From contig NZ_ML703285.1 of NCBI RefSeq assembly GCF_008520305.1, forward strand, positions 100,654-164,653: a DNA stretch of 64,000 bases, written 5' to 3'. Positions 1 to 10,818 of this stretch are shown piece by piece (position 1 is the stretch's first letter; each line of letters begins with the position of its first letter). Below the pieces are notes generated by a model that worked only from the letters and a program-made list of their open reading frames with translations, was not told where the DNA came from and did no database searches. This DNA comes from Mesorhizobium sp. SARCC-RB16n. GTDB taxonomy: Bacteria > Pseudomonadota > Alphaproteobacteria > Rhizobiales > Rhizobiaceae. The translations under genes were made by a program, and so were the position numbers.

Positions 1-873
1 CCGGACGGTGTCCGGCTTCTGCTTGGCCCGGGGCGCTGGGACGGCGGCAAGGAAGGCGAGGGCGACTTCGCCAAGGGCGCCGGGCTGAATGATACGCAAG
101 CCGAGGCCGTTCTTTTGGCGACCGCGCGAAATGCGCAGGCTGGCCTGGATGCCAGCGTCAGCGGGAACGCGGTCTACCAGGAGGGCGTTGGCGAACTCGC
201 GACGATCGAAGCCCTGGTCAGGGCCACCGGATATGCCGAGGACCGCATCGCCATGGATCGTTCCGTCGTGCGCGGCCTGGAATATTACACCGGTCCCGTC
301 TTCGAGGCCGAACTGCTGGCCGAAATCCCCAACGAAGACGGCCAGATCGTGCGCTTCGGATCGGTCGGCGGCGGCGGTCGCTATGACGGCCTGGTTTCCC
401 GCTTCCGTGGCGAGCCGGTTCCGGCGACCGGTTTTTCCATCGGCGTCTCCAGGCTGATGACGGCGCTGAAGAACCTCGGCAAGCTCGACAGCGCCGATGT
501 GATCGCGCCGGTTGTCGTGCTGGTCATGGACAAGGACACCGAAAGCCTCGGCCGCTACCAGAAAATGGTCTCGCAATTGCGCGCCGCCGGCATCCGCTCC
601 GAAATGTATCTCGGCGGCGCCGGCATGAAGGCGCAGCTCAAATATGCCGACCGGCGCGGCTGTCCGGTCGCAATCATCCAAGGCGGCGACGAGCGCGCGA
701 AGAGTGAGCTGCAGATCAAGGACCTGATCGAAGGCGCGCGCATGTCGGCCGAGATCACCGACAACGCCGAATGGCGCGCAGCAAGGCCGGCGCAGGTGAC
801 GGTGGCGGAAAGCGAACTGGTCACCGAGGTGAAGAAGATTTTGGCGGCGCAGGCCGGCGAGCGCGCGAAATAA
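1..873 (+). CDS. hisS: Histidyl-tRNA synthetase, C-terminal part (5' end outside window)
   Basis: Class II aminoacyl-tRNA synthetase that charges tRNA(His) in the cytoplasm. The frame is open from base 1, so the N-terminal motifs lie upstream of the window. The piece present has the histidine-binding signatures [11 protein letters not shown] (near 268-300) and GGGGRYDGL (near 370-395) and the class II motif 3 GFSIGVSRL (near 430-456). An anticodon-binding domain follows to the stop. It lies 11 bases upstream of hisZ, a paralogue of this enzyme, as is common in alphaproteobacteria. Only the missing start is uncertain. Confidence 0.95.
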   Translation, partial: PDGVRLLLGPGRWDGGKEGEGDFAKGAGLNDTQAEAVLLATARNAQAGLDASVSGNAVYQEGVGELATIEALVRATGYAEDRIAMDRSVVRGLEYYTGPVFEAELLAEIPNEDGQIVRFGSVGGGGRYDGLVSRFRGEPVPATGFSIGVSRLMTALKNLGKLDSADVIAPVVVLVMDKDTESLGRYQKMVSQLRAAGIRSEMYLGGAGMKAQLKYADRRGCPVAIIQGGDERAKSELQIKDLIEGARMSAEITDNAEWRAARPAQVTVAESELVTEVKKILAAQAGERAK

Positions 874-884
874 GAGCGCGGCCA

Positions 885-2006
885 GTGACCTCCCGCTACC
901 CCGCCATCGCAGCCGACATCACCACCCTCTTCGCCGCGCGTAACACACATGCCGTCGAAGTCGCGGTGCTGCAGCCGGCCGATCCGTTCCTCGACATGGC
1001 CGGTGAGGATCTGCGCCGCCGCATTTTCCTCACCGAGAGCGAGAACGGGCAGACGCTCTGCCTGCGGCCCGAATTCACCATTCCCGTCTGCCTCGACCAT
1101 ATAGCCAGCCAGGCCGGCACGCCGCGCCGCTACTCCTATCTCGGCGAAGTGTTTCGCCAGCGCCGCGAGGGCGGCAATGAGTTCTTCCAGGCCGGCATCG
1201 AGGATCTCGGCGACCGCGACACGGCTGAAGCCGATGCCCGCTCGGTCGCCGACGCGCATGCGCTGCTGTCGCTGGTGCTGCCCGGCCAGTCGCTGGCGGT
1301 CACGCTCGGTGACCAGGGCATCTTCGAGGCAGTGCTGGCGGCGCTCGGCCTGCCGCGCGGCTGGCGCATGCGGCTGGCCCGCGCCTTCGGCTCGGCGCTG
1401 ATGCTGGAGGCAGCACTCGCCGATCTTGCCAACCCGCCACGCAACAGCCAGCTCTCTGGCGATGTTGCGGCGCTCGTCCTCGATGGTGATCTGGACGGTC
1501 TTTCCCGGCACATTGCCGACGGCATGGAGAAGGCCGGCCTGTCGGCATCCGCCGGGCGCGCGCCATCGGATATCGCTCGGCGGCTGATCGAGAAAGCCGA
1601 ATTGCGCAGCGTGCGGCTGTCGAACGAGGCCTTCGCGGCATTGAAGGGTTTTCTGGCGATCGACGTGCCGCTCGATGGCGCGGCGCAGGCGCTGGATTCT
1701 TTCGCCGCTGGTGCCGGGCTTTCATTGGGTTCCGCGTTGGAAAAGTTCGCCGCTCGCGCCAAGGCAATCGAGGCGCATGGCTTGCCCTCGGGAGAAATCC
1801 GCTACGATGCCGCTTTCGGCCGTCCGCTCGATTATTACACCGGCATCGTCTTCGAAATCGCGGCCGCTAATGGCGAGCGTCCCCTGGCCGGTGGCGGGCG
1901 TTACGACAGGTTGCTGACGCTGCTCGGCGCCAAGACCGCGATCCCCGGCGTCGGCTTCTCGGTGTGGCTCGACCGCATCGAGGCGTTGCGGGGGGCGGCA
2001 TCATGA
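885..2006 (+). CDS. hisZ: ATP phosphoribosyltransferase regulatory subunit HisZ
   Basis: Catalytically inactive HisRS paralogue that assembles with short-form HisG to make active ATP phosphoribosyltransferase, the first step of histidine biosynthesis. The 373 residues keep HisRS-like blocks: [10 protein letters not shown], an [11 protein letters not shown] stretch, a degraded [10 protein letters not shown] motif and [10 protein letters not shown] place the start at the GTG at 885 ([11 protein letters not shown]), 11 bases after hisS. An in-frame ATG at 771 would run deep inside hisS in another frame and adds a tail unlike HisZ. The stop overlaps the hisG start (ATGA), so translation is probably coupled, which fits a fixed-ratio complex. 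Confidence 0.93.
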   Translation: MTSRYPAIAADITTLFAARNTHAVEVAVLQPADPFLDMAGEDLRRRIFLTESENGQTLCLRPEFTIPVCLDHIASQAGTPRRYSYLGEVFRQRREGGNEFFQAGIEDLGDRDTAEADARSVADAHALLSLVLPGQSLAVTLGDQGIFEAVLAALGLPRGWRMRLARAFGSALMLEAALADLANPPRNSQLSGDVAALVLDGDLDGLSRHIADGMEKAGLSASAGRAPSDIARRLIEKAELRSVRLSNEAFAALKGFLAIDVPLDGAAQALDSFAAGAGLSLGSALEKFAARAKAIEAHGLPSGEIRYDAAFGRPLDYYTGIVFEIAAANGERPLAGGGRYDRLLTLLGAKTAIPGVGFSVWLDRIEALRGAAS

Positions 2007-2701
2007 TCACACTGGCGATCCCATCGAAGGGTAGGCTCAAGGAGCAGTCCCTGGAGGTGCTGGCCAAGGCCGGCCTCGCCGTCAGCCTGCGGGGAGACGA
2101 GCGTAAGTATCACGCCCGCGTCGAGGGCCTGAACAATGTCGAAGTCGCTTTCCTGTCTGCCTCCGAAATATCGGGCGAGATTGGCCAGGGCGCGGTCGAT
2201 CTTGGCATCACCGGCGAGGACCTGGTGCGGGAAAATCTCGCCGACTGGGAAGCGCGGGCCGAGATCGTCGCCCGTCTCGGCTTCGGCCATGCCGATGTCG
2301 TGGTCGCGGTGCCCGACATCTGGCTCGATGTCGACACCATGGCCGATCTCGACGACGTCGCCGCCGATTTCCGCCAGCGTCATGGCCGGCGGCTCAGGAT
2401 CGCCACCAAATACTGGCGGCTGACGCAACAGTTCTTTTCGCTCAAGCACGGCATCCAGGTCTATCGCATCGTCGAGAGCCTCGGCGCCACCGAGGGCGCG
2501 CCGGCGGCCGGCCTTGCAGACGTCATCGTCGACATCACCAGTACGGGCTCGACGCTGCGCGCCAATCATCTCAAGGTGCTGGGCGACGGCGTGGTCCTGA
2601 AATCGCAAGCCTGTCTGGTGGCCTCGAGGAAGACACGTGCGGCCGCCGACGAAGCCGTCCTGCGCGACATCGCAGCGAAGATGGCGGCCACGGTCGCATA
2701 G
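2003..2701 (+). CDS. hisG: ATP phosphoribosyltransferase, short form
   Basis: Condenses ATP with PRPP to phosphoribosyl-ATP, the committed step of histidine synthesis. At 232 residues it is the short HisG class without the C-terminal ACT-like regulatory domain, so it depends on HisZ, encoded just upstream with a 4-base overlap. It starts [12 protein letters not shown], typical of the family. The PRPP-binding loop [12 protein letters not shown] lies near residues 177-188. The ATG at 2003 is preferred to an upstream ATG at 1964, which sits inside hisZ. Confidence 0.95.
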   Translation: MITLAIPSKGRLKEQSLEVLAKAGLAVSLRGDERKYHARVEGLNNVEVAFLSASEISGEIGQGAVDLGITGEDLVRENLADWEARAEIVARLGFGHADVVVAVPDIWLDVDTMADLDDVAADFRQRHGRRLRIATKYWRLTQQFFSLKHGIQVYRIVESLGATEGAPAAGLADVIVDITSTGSTLRANHLKVLGDGVVLKSQACLVASRKTRAAADEAVLRDIAAKMAATVA

Positions 2702-2794
2702 CGATCCTTCAGGGAAGGAGTTCCAGTACCATCGACGGGATTTCCAGCATCCCGGCAGGCTGATAGGTTCAGCCAGTCTTGGGAGGAGACAGCG

Positions 2795-4567
<1,773 letters not shown>

Positions 4568-4574
4568 GGCGGGA

Positions 4575-6206
4575 TCAGCCGCGTCGTACAAAGGCACTGA
4601 TGCTGTCGAGCAGCGACTGCTGGTCGCCGACCCAGAACCAGTGGTCGTCGCCGTCGACCTCGATGAACCGGGCGCCCGGAATCCTGGACGCGAGGAACCG
4701 CCCGGCCTCGATGCGCACGGCGCGGTCGCCGGAACGGTGGAGGACCATCGTCGGGGCGGAGACTTTTGCCAGCAGGTGACGGACATCGGCGTCCCGTAAT
4801 GCCTCGAGCAGGCCCGCGACCGCGCCCGGGCTGGAGGCCGCCCTGAGCAATCCGGCCCACCAGGTCCTCGCCTGACGGTCGCCAGTGAGGCTTGGGGCGA
4901 AGGTTTCGATTTCCGCTGGGCCACCCCAACCCGCGAGCAGGCGTTGCTTCCACAGATCATACTGCGCGACGGTCAATGCGTAGGGATAGTCGGGTGCACG
5001 GCTGCCTTTCGCCAGCGAGCCCCAGAGAACAAGGCCGCTCAGCCGATCGGGATGCGCGACCGCGAAGCGGATACAGCCCGGCCCGCCCTCCGACGCGCCG
5101 ACCAGCAAGGCCCGGCGGCTGCCGGCCGCGTTCATGACCGCCAGAATATCCTGCGCCGTTGCCTCGACCGTGGGACGGGCGCCGACCCGGTCGGAAAGTC
5201 CCATGCCGCGCCGGTCGAAGAGGATCAGGCGACCCAGGCGCGAAACCGCGGTCAGCCAGTTGCGGCAGCCTGGGTCTTCCCAGATACGCTCGACATGCGA
5301 AATGAAGCCGGGAACAAGCACGATGTCCGTCGGGCCGCTGCCGACGATCTGGTACGCGATGTGGATGCCGTCCACCGCGACGTAGCGCGTCCTGGGCACG
5401 TCCAAGGTAGCGTCCTGAGTTGGCTCGCGCAGCATGGCTAGCGTGGCGGGGTCCGGCGCTACGCCGAGTTCGTCCCGCAAGAGCCGGATGCACGTCTCGA
5501 TCTGGCGCTCGGCCGCTGCCCTGTCCCCGGCGGCCAGGTGGACACGGATCAAGTGGCGGTGCGCGCTTTCGCTCAAAGGGTCGAGCGCCGTCAGCCGTGT
5601 CGCATGAACGACCACGCCGCGCGGCTCGCCGCCGGCGATCTTGGCTTCGACGAGCCGCTCCAGCGCCTGCACCAGCCGGCCGCGCAAGGTCTCTCGCCGG
5701 AAGAAGATCCATTCCTCGAATTCCGGACAGTCCGGCAGTGAGAAGCCGGCGAGATAATCGTCGTTGTAGACGTCGGCTGCCTCATCGAGCGAGCGGGAAT
5801 TGCAGGCCTGCTCGAAAACCCTGGTGTCGATCTCGGCGGACAAGGCTGGGTGCAGGCTCAGCGAGGCGCCTGTGGCGGCGATGATCTCTCTGCCGAACGC
5901 GATGCGGATTTTATAGAGGGTCCGCCGAAGGCGGGCGCGAGCGGCCTGTTCGTCGGTCTCGGGCCACAGAAGCGTGGCGACGACATCGCGCGCCACCGGC
6001 CCGCTGGCCTCGGCCAGGTAGATGAGGAGCGCTGCCGCCTTGCGCAAGGCAAGTTCCACCCGCCGGCCGTTCAAGCGGAACTCCGGAAAACCCAGAAATC
6101 GGAATTCCAATCGCTCCATCGATCCGACCACGGCCATGCGGGGACGCTGAGGGGACGCCGGCCTTCTATCCATTCCCACGACATCGGGCCGATCGGGCCC
6201 GATCAT
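4575..6206 (-). CDS. BTAD-type (SARP-like) regulator fused to an alpha/beta hydrolase
   Basis: A 543-residue two-part protein. After a short leader, residues 30-125 form an OmpR-like winged-helix region of the SARP/AfsR kind (MERLEFRFLG, then a segment ending RARLRRTLYKIR). Residues about 125-265 form a bacterial transcriptional activator domain of TPR-like helices. The C-terminal half is an alpha/beta hydrolase with nucleophile elbow GASEGG (S372), an acid in HRSGDRAV (D494) and DDHWFW (H522), so the triad looks complete. Such hydrolase domains are also found fused to adenylate cyclases. It could be a ligand-sensing regulator or an enzyme with its own DNA-binding unit. The start at 6206 has an AAGGGAG site 4 bases upstream; a start at 6119 (MERLEF) is the alternative. 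Confidence 0.8.
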   Translation of the reverse strand: MIGPDRPDVVGMDRRPASPQRPRMAVVGSMERLEFRFLGFPEFRLNGRRVELALRKAAALLIYLAEASGPVARDVVATLLWPETDEQAARARLRRTLYKIRIAFGREIIAATGASLSLHPALSAEIDTRVFEQACNSRSLDEAADVYNDDYLAGFSLPDCPEFEEWIFFRRETLRGRLVQALERLVEAKIAGGEPRGVVVHATRLTALDPLSESAHRHLIRVHLAAGDRAAAERQIETCIRLLRDELGVAPDPATLAMLREPTQDATLDVPRTRYVAVDGIHIAYQIVGSGPTDIVLVPGFISHVERIWEDPGCRNWLTAVSRLGRLILFDRRGMGLSDRVGARPTVEATAQDILAVMNAAGSRRALLVGASEGGPGCIRFAVAHPDRLSGLVLWGSLAKGSRAPDYPYALTVAQYDLWKQRLLAGWGGPAEIETFAPSLTGDRQARTWWAGLLRAASSPGAVAGLLEALRDADVRHLLAKVSAPTMVLHRSGDRAVRIEAGRFLASRIPGARFIEVDGDDHWFWVGDQQSLLDSISAFVRRG

Positions 6207-6329
6207 GAGACTCCCTTGGAGCGAGAAATGTCACTGGTCAATACTCTCATCCACCATTGCACTGCAGGGCCTGTTGCCGGCGGTGGCGCCCCTGTTGGCG
6301 CTGCCGGCGCAGGGCACGGAGGCTGAGAC

Positions 6330-6971
6330 ATGTGTCAATCCTGTCTCTCCTGGTACGCGCGCTGCATGGCTCCCTACTTCGTCCACGTCGGCTGTTCGGC
6401 CCGCGTTTTCACGCATATGCGACGGCGCCTGATCCCACGGGCAGACGGCGTTGTCGTCGAGGTCGGTTTCGGGTCCGGCCTGAACCTTCCCTATTACGAC
6501 GCCGGCAGGGTGAAGCGGCTGGTCGGCGTCGATCCCGACGGCACGATGCTCGGCCTGGCCGAACCGAAGAGCCGTTCCTTGCCATTCAATGTCGACTGTA
6601 TCCGGGCCAGCGGTGAAAGACTGCCGTTGACCGACACCTTCGCCGACACGGTCGTCGTCACCTACGCCTTCTGCACCATTCCGGATCCCGAGGCGGCGCT
6701 GACCGAGATCCGGCGCATCCTGAAGCCCACGGGCCGGCTGATCTTCATCGAGCACGGCCAGGCCGAGGGGCCGCGCTGCCGCAAATGGCAGGAGCGTCTG
6801 AACCGGCCTTGGGGCCGACTCGCCGGCGGCTGCCACCTCAACCGAGATCCATTGCACCTGATCCGGGCGGCGGGCTTCCATGTCGTCGAAGCGGAGCGTC
6901 AGCGCTTCCGGCTACCCTTCTGGCAGTTGGGAAGCCACCATGCTGGCATCGCGATACCCCCAACGGGCTGA
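6330..6971 (+). CDS. Class I SAM-dependent methyltransferase
   Basis: A 213-residue Rossmann-fold methyltransferase. SAM-binding motif I is VVVEVGFGSGLNLP (41-54), followed by an acidic VGVDPDG strand-2 loop. Motif IV/post-I regions read FADTVVVTYAFCTIPDP and LKPTGRLIFIEHG. The pattern fits the UbiE/METTL7-like group, which methylates small or lipid substrates; the actual substrate is unknown. The N terminus MCQSCLSWYARCM is unusually cysteine-rich. GGAGG at 6318-6322 supports the ATG at 6330. It lies divergent from the BTAD-hydrolase fusion gene (123 bases between starts), so the two may share a control region. Confidence 0.8.
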   Translation: MCQSCLSWYARCMAPYFVHVGCSARVFTHMRRRLIPRADGVVVEVGFGSGLNLPYYDAGRVKRLVGVDPDGTMLGLAEPKSRSLPFNVDCIRASGERLPLTDTFADTVVVTYAFCTIPDPEAALTEIRRILKPTGRLIFIEHGQAEGPRCRKWQERLNRPWGRLAGGCHLNRDPLHLIRAAGFHVVEAERQRFRLPFWQLGSHHAGIAIPPTG

Positions 6972-6986
6972 TGCGCCTTCGCCCCG

Positions 6987-7661
6987 CTATCGCCGTCCGC
7001 CGCGTATTTCCACCGGCCTCGGCGCCGAACCCGGCTCCTGGACCCGCGGGCCGAGCAGCACTTCGCCGAACAGCGGCTGGTAGCTCCGGCGCACCGCCGG
7101 GTCCTCCTTGAAGGACAGAGCGTATTGGCCGATCTGGTGGAAATAGGTGATGCGGGCCCTGACCAGGCTCTCATCCTCGGGATAGCCCATGGCGCGGAAG
7201 GAGCGGATCAGGAGTTCGATGCGCAGGTCGTCGATATCCTTGACCTCCTGCGCCAGTTTTTTCGAAGTTCGCGACCAGTCGCGCACGGCGAGGTCGAGCA
7301 GGGGGCTGAACGGCGCCTCGTCCACCCAGACATGCACGATGTCGGTGAAGAACTGTAGGCCGTCTATATCTAGCATCTCGCGCATCGCCCAGAAGGGCTG
7401 GCAATTGATATCTCGCCATTCCTGCAACAGGCCGTCGCGAAGATCGGCCAGGCTGGTGAAATGGAAATAGAAGCTGCCGCGCGTCACCTTGAACTGCTTC
7501 GCCAGGCGGTCGATCTTGACCTCGCCGATGCCGTGCTTCTCCAGCACCTTGCGCGCCGCTGATATCCAGGCCTCGCGGCTCAGCGTCTGCCGCGCCGCCT
7601 TCGGGCGCAGGGCGGCTTTGGACGATCTCTTGCTTTTGGCCGGGGCGCTGTCCGATTTCAT
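6987..7661 (-). CDS. TetR-family transcriptional regulator
   Basis: A 224-residue TetR-type repressor with a basic N-terminal tail (KSKRSSKAALRPKAAR). The helix-turn-helix is around residues 45-75 (IDRLAKQFKVTRGSFYFHF), and a C-terminal ligand-binding helical region follows. It lies 103 bases downstream of, and on the same strand as, the nucleoside hydrolase gene, so the two probably form one transcript. The perfect 14-base palindrome at 8772-8785, upstream of that hydrolase and of the divergent dioxygenase, is the natural candidate operator. The ligand is not predictable; a substrate of the neighbouring enzymes is likely. Confidence 0.85.
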   Translation of the reverse strand: MKSDSAPAKSKRSSKAALRPKAARQTLSREAWISAARKVLEKHGIGEVKIDRLAKQFKVTRGSFYFHFTSLADLRDGLLQEWRDINCQPFWAMREMLDIDGLQFFTDIVHVWVDEAPFSPLLDLAVRDWSRTSKKLAQEVKDIDDLRIELLIRSFRAMGYPEDESLVRARITYFHQIGQYALSFKEDPAVRRSYQPLFGEVLLGPRVQEPGSAPRPVEIRGGRR

Positions 7662-7764
7662 CCGATCAAGACCTTCATCGCACGCGCAACGCCCGCAAAT
7701 CCGTTCGCCGGCTCCGATGCGCTTCGCGACTCATCAAGCGTCCATCTATCGCGGAAGGCGCGAC

Positions 7765-8709
7765 TCAGGGCAATGCGCTGATCCGCTCCAGCATCAGTTC
7801 GAAGAACGGCGCCGGATCGATGCGCCGCAGGACGTTGCAGTTCTTGCGGCGCCCGGTCACGTGCCACCAGTCGACGACGGTCATGCCGATCGTCTCCGGC
7901 GAGACGATGTCGACCGTCACCGCGCACTGGCGCTGTTCGTAGATCTGCGGCGCCAGGAGATAGCCGGTGACGCAGGCATCGTGAATGGGGCGTGCCGGCG
8001 TCTCGAATTTGTGGGTGCCGTATTGACGGTAGAAGTCGGCCAGGTTCGCGGCCTCGATCGCGGCGCGGCTGCCGGTGGCGCGCAGGCGCTCCAGCCATTC
8101 GGGCGTCATCAGCGCGGTGTAGGTGCAGTCGATGCCCGCCATGGTCACCGGCGCGCCGCTATCGAACACCTTGTGGGCGGCATGCGGGTCGACGAAGATG
8201 TTGAACTCCGCGGCCGGCGTGGCGTTGCCGCCCTGGAAGAAGCCGCCACCCATCAGAACCACTTCGCGCAGGCGCGGCACGATCCTCGGCTCCATGGTCA
8301 TGGCCATGGCGAGGTTGGTCATCGGCCCGAGCGTGCAGACGGTCAATTCGCCTTCCGGCGCCTCCATGATGGCGCGCACCATGTAGTTGACCGCGTGTTC
8401 GTCCTGCAGGGGCGTCGCCGGTTCGGGAAGATCGGCGCCGTCGAGGCCGGTTTCGCCGTGGACATATTCGGCGGTGATCAGCTTGCGCACCATCGGTGCC
8501 GGGCATCCGGCATGGACCGGCACGTCCGGCCGCCCGGCGAGTTCGACGATCTTCAGCGCGTTCTTCGAGGTCAGGGCAAGCGGCACGTTGCCGCCGACCG
8601 TGGTGATGCCGACCACATCGAGTTCATCAGGCGACCCCAGCGCGAAGAGGATGGCGAACGCGTCGTCCTGCCCCGGATCGGTGTCTATGATGATCTTGCG
8701 TGGTGCCAT
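7765..8709 (-). CDS. Nucleoside hydrolase (IU_nuc_hydro family)
   Basis: Ribohydrolase expected to split a nucleoside into free base and ribose in the cytoplasm. The 314-residue protein opens with the calcium-binding signature DTDPGQDD (residues 9-16). It carries LGPMTNLAMAM, EFNIFVDPHAA and a C-terminal PIHDACV segment, all characteristic of the IunH/RihA-C fold. The start at 8709 (MAPRKIIID) places the signature at the usual position; upstream in-frame starts at 8796 would read through the promoter region. It is divergent from the dioxygenase gene across a 103-base gap containing a palindrome, and is followed by the TetR gene. Base preference cannot be read from the sequence. Confidence 0.9.
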   Translation of the reverse strand: MAPRKIIIDTDPGQDDAFAILFALGSPDELDVVGITTVGGNVPLALTSKNALKIVELAGRPDVPVHAGCPAPMVRKLITAEYVHGETGLDGADLPEPATPLQDEHAVNYMVRAIMEAPEGELTVCTLGPMTNLAMAMTMEPRIVPRLREVVLMGGGFFQGGNATPAAEFNIFVDPHAAHKVFDSGAPVTMAGIDCTYTALMTPEWLERLRATGSRAAIEAANLADFYRQYGTHKFETPARPIHDACVTGYLLAPQIYEQRQCAVTVDIVSPETIGMTVVDWWHVTGRRKNCNVLRRIDPAPFFELMLERISALP

Positions 8710-8771
8710 GATGCCGCGTCCTTCGTTTTGCGATCGAAAGCCTATTGATGAGGCCGTTTGGATGTGTAGAA

Positions 8772-8785
8772 ATACAGTACTGTAT
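8772..8785. promoter_or_regulatory. Perfect 14-bp palindrome, candidate TetR operator
   Basis: ATACAGTACTGTAT is a perfect inverted repeat in the 103-base gap between the divergent nucleoside hydrolase (start 8709) and dioxygenase (start 8813). Its place and symmetry fit an operator for the TetR repressor encoded at 6987-7661, controlling both directions. This is inferred from position; I do not recognise it as a described consensus. Confidence 0.6.
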
Positions 8786-8812
8786 CTTATGTTCAAGACA
8801 GGGTGTTCGAAA

Positions 8813-9826
8813 ATGGATGCACAAGAGCGCGGCGATTTTTCCGAAATTCCGATCCTCGATGTCTCGGCGCTCTATGGCGACGACGAAGGCGCGATCCGGG
8901 CAACGGCAGCGACACTGCGCCGTTATCTCGAGACGATCGGCTTCCTCTATGTCACCGGCCATCCCATTCCGCGCGCCGATGTCGAAGCGGTCCGCGAAGC
9001 CTCCAAGCGCTTCTTCGCCTTGCCCGAGGCGGAAAAGGCGAAGTTGAAGATCGACAAGAATTTCCGCGGCTACCTGCCCTTTGCCGGCTCGACCATCGTG
9101 ACCTCGTCGGTGGCGACCGTCAGCAAGCCGAACCAGAGCGAATCGATCTTCTTCATGCACGAGGTCGGCGCCGATGATCCCCGGGCCTTGGCCGACAAGC
9201 CGCTGCAAGGCCCCAATCAGTGGCCTGATGAGGCCGCCGTGGCGGGTTTCAGGCAGACGATCGAGCATTATGTCGATGAGATGGGCACGCTCGCCCGCAA
9301 GATGGTGCGCGCCATCGCGCTCTCGCTCGGACTACCCTCCGACAGCCTCGACCGCCATTTCGAGCAGCCGACGACCTTCCTGCGACTGCTGCACTATCCG
9401 ACACAGCCCCAGGAGGAGGGGCTTTTCGGCTCGGCCCCGCACACCGACTATGGCTTCATCACCCTTTTGGCGCAGGACAATGTCGGCGGCCTCGAGGTGA
9501 AGAACAAGGCCGGCGACTGGGTTCCCGCGCCCCCGGTCCCGGATTCCTTCGTCATGAATGTCGGCGACATACTGGCACGCTGGTCGAACGACCAGTTCGT
9601 CTCGACGCCGCACCGCGTCATCAACCGCTCCGGACGCGAGCGCTATTCGCAGCCCTTCTTCTTCGATCCCTCGATGGACGAGACTATCGAAGCACTGCCG
9701 GTCTGCGTGCCGGCCGGCACACAGCCTAAATACGCGCCGGTGCTCTATGGCGATTATCTGATGGAGCGCATCGACAAGAATTATCACTACCGCAAGAAGA
9801 AGGCGGCCGAAGCCGCCGCTTCGTAA
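8813..9826 (+). CDS. 2-oxoglutarate/Fe(II)-dependent dioxygenase, isopenicillin N synthase-like
   Basis: A 337-residue non-haem iron oxygenase. It has an N-terminal DIOX_N region (IPILDVSAL) and a double-stranded beta-helix core with iron ligands H210, D212 (HTDYG) and H267 (TPHRVIN). The RxS motif for 2-oxoglutarate is at R277/S279 (RYSQPFF). All ligands are intact. Relatives range from isopenicillin N synthase to fungal thymine-7-hydroxylase; given the neighbouring nucleoside hydrolase, oxidation of a base or nucleoside product is a reasonable guess but unproven. An in-frame ATG at 8789 is the alternative start. It is the first gene of a run continuing into an ABC transporter. Confidence 0.88.
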   Translation: MDAQERGDFSEIPILDVSALYGDDEGAIRATAATLRRYLETIGFLYVTGHPIPRADVEAVREASKRFFALPEAEKAKLKIDKNFRGYLPFAGSTIVTSSVATVSKPNQSESIFFMHEVGADDPRALADKPLQGPNQWPDEAAVAGFRQTIEHYVDEMGTLARKMVRAIALSLGLPSDSLDRHFEQPTTFLRLLHYPTQPQEEGLFGSAPHTDYGFITLLAQDNVGGLEVKNKAGDWVPAPPVPDSFVMNVGDILARWSNDQFVSTPHRVINRSGRERYSQPFFFDPSMDETIEALPVCVPAGTQPKYAPVLYGDYLMERIDKNYHYRKKKAAEAAAS

Positions 9827-9904
9827 GGGATGCCGGGCCCGTGCCGGCTGCCGGCGCGGGCTTTGCCGGAAGACTGCAAACAAGGACAAGAAAGGGGAAC
9901 AGCA

Positions 9905-10762
9905 ATGAACAGATATCTGCGAATGACCAGCCTTGCGCTGGCGATCTCCGCCACCGTCTGGGGCGGGGTTTCCAAGGCCGCCGATGTGCCGAAATCGGCT
10001 GAGGTGAAAGCGAGCGGAACGCTCGCCGTCGCCAACACGCTGGACTTCGCGCCGTTCGAATATCTCGACGCCGACGGCAAGCAGACCGGCATCATCATCG
10101 AACTCGCGGGCGAGGTGGCCAAGCTCGTCGACGCCAAGCTCGATATCCAGCGCACGCCGTTCCCGTCGATGATCCCCGGCCTTGCGGCCGGGCGCTTCAA
10201 GATCGCCTGGGAGACCTTCTCGGCCACGCCCGAGCGCCTGAAGCAGGTCGATTTCGTCATGTTCCTGAAGGCCGGCCTGGCCGTCTCCACGTCGCCGGAC
10301 AAGAAGACGAGCTTCAGCGGCGATACGCCGCTTTGTGGCAAGCGCATCGGCGTCTCGGCCGGCAGCGCCTCGGATTTCCTGGTCGACAAGCTCGGCAAGG
10401 AGTGCACCGACAAGAGCCAGAAAGCCATCGAGAAGTCGGTGTTCAATTCCTCGACCGACATCGTCCAGGCCGTGCTTTCGGACCGGGTCGACGCGCGTAT
10501 GGACGATGCCACCGCATCGAGCTATTTCGAGGTGACGAGCAAGGGCCAGCTGGTGGTCCTGCCGACGCTTTACGAGGTCGCGCCACTCGGCATGGCGATC
10601 GCCAAGGGCGACAAGGAGACCGCCGACATGATGGTGGCGGCACTTGCCGAGCTGTTCAAGAACGGCACCTACAAGGCTATCCTGGACAAGTACGGCATGG
10701 GCGCATACGCCATCAAGGAACCCTACTTCGTCGGCTCCATGGACGCGCTTCGCGCCGAATGA
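9905..10762 (+). CDS. ABC transporter substrate-binding protein, polar amino acid type
   Basis: Periplasmic solute receptor of the SBP_bac_3 family, 285 residues. It has a cleavable Sec signal (hydrophobic stretch SLALAISATVWGGVSKA, cut near AAD). The mature start reads SGTLAVANTLDFAPFEYLD, followed by GIIIELAGEVAKL and a second-lobe KRIGVSAGSASD, as in amino-acid/opine receptors. AAGGGG a few bases before the ATG at 9905 supports this start. It follows the dioxygenase gene by 78 bases and precedes permease and ATPase genes, with a hairpin immediately after the stop. The ligand is unknown; the enzymes beside it suggest a nitrogenous compound rather than a plain amino acid. Confidence 0.9.
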   Translation: MNRYLRMTSLALAISATVWGGVSKAADVPKSAEVKASGTLAVANTLDFAPFEYLDADGKQTGIIIELAGEVAKLVDAKLDIQRTPFPSMIPGLAAGRFKIAWETFSATPERLKQVDFVMFLKAGLAVSTSPDKKTSFSGDTPLCGKRIGVSAGSASDFLVDKLGKECTDKSQKAIEKSVFNSSTDIVQAVLSDRVDARMDDATASSYFEVTSKGQLVVLPTLYEVAPLGMAIAKGDKETADMMVAALAELFKNGTYKAILDKYGMGAYAIKEPYFVGSMDALRAE

Positions 10763-10768
10763 GATTAC

Positions 10769-10796
10769 CCGGCGCCTGATCATCGGTCAGCGCCGG
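10769..10796 (+). terminator. Intercistronic hairpin after substrate-binding-protein gene
   Basis: Inverted repeat CCGGCGCCTGA / TCAGCGCCGG with one bulged base and a 7-base loop, starting 6 bases after the receptor stop. It has no T-run, so it is more likely a 3'-end stabilising or partial-termination hairpin that raises receptor over permease expression than a full terminator. Confidence 0.5.
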
Positions 10797-10818
10797 CCAG
10801 CAATCTGGAGATCCATCG

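Noticed and set aside
771-884. Longer hisZ reading starting at an ATG at 771
   Set aside because: It overlaps hisS by about 100 bases in another frame and the added residues do not look like HisZ; the GTG at 885 gives the normal length and start.
8386-8812. Long upstream extension of the dioxygenase frame
   Set aside because: It lies antisense to the nucleoside hydrolase and is a by-product of high GC; DIOX_N homology begins just after 8813.
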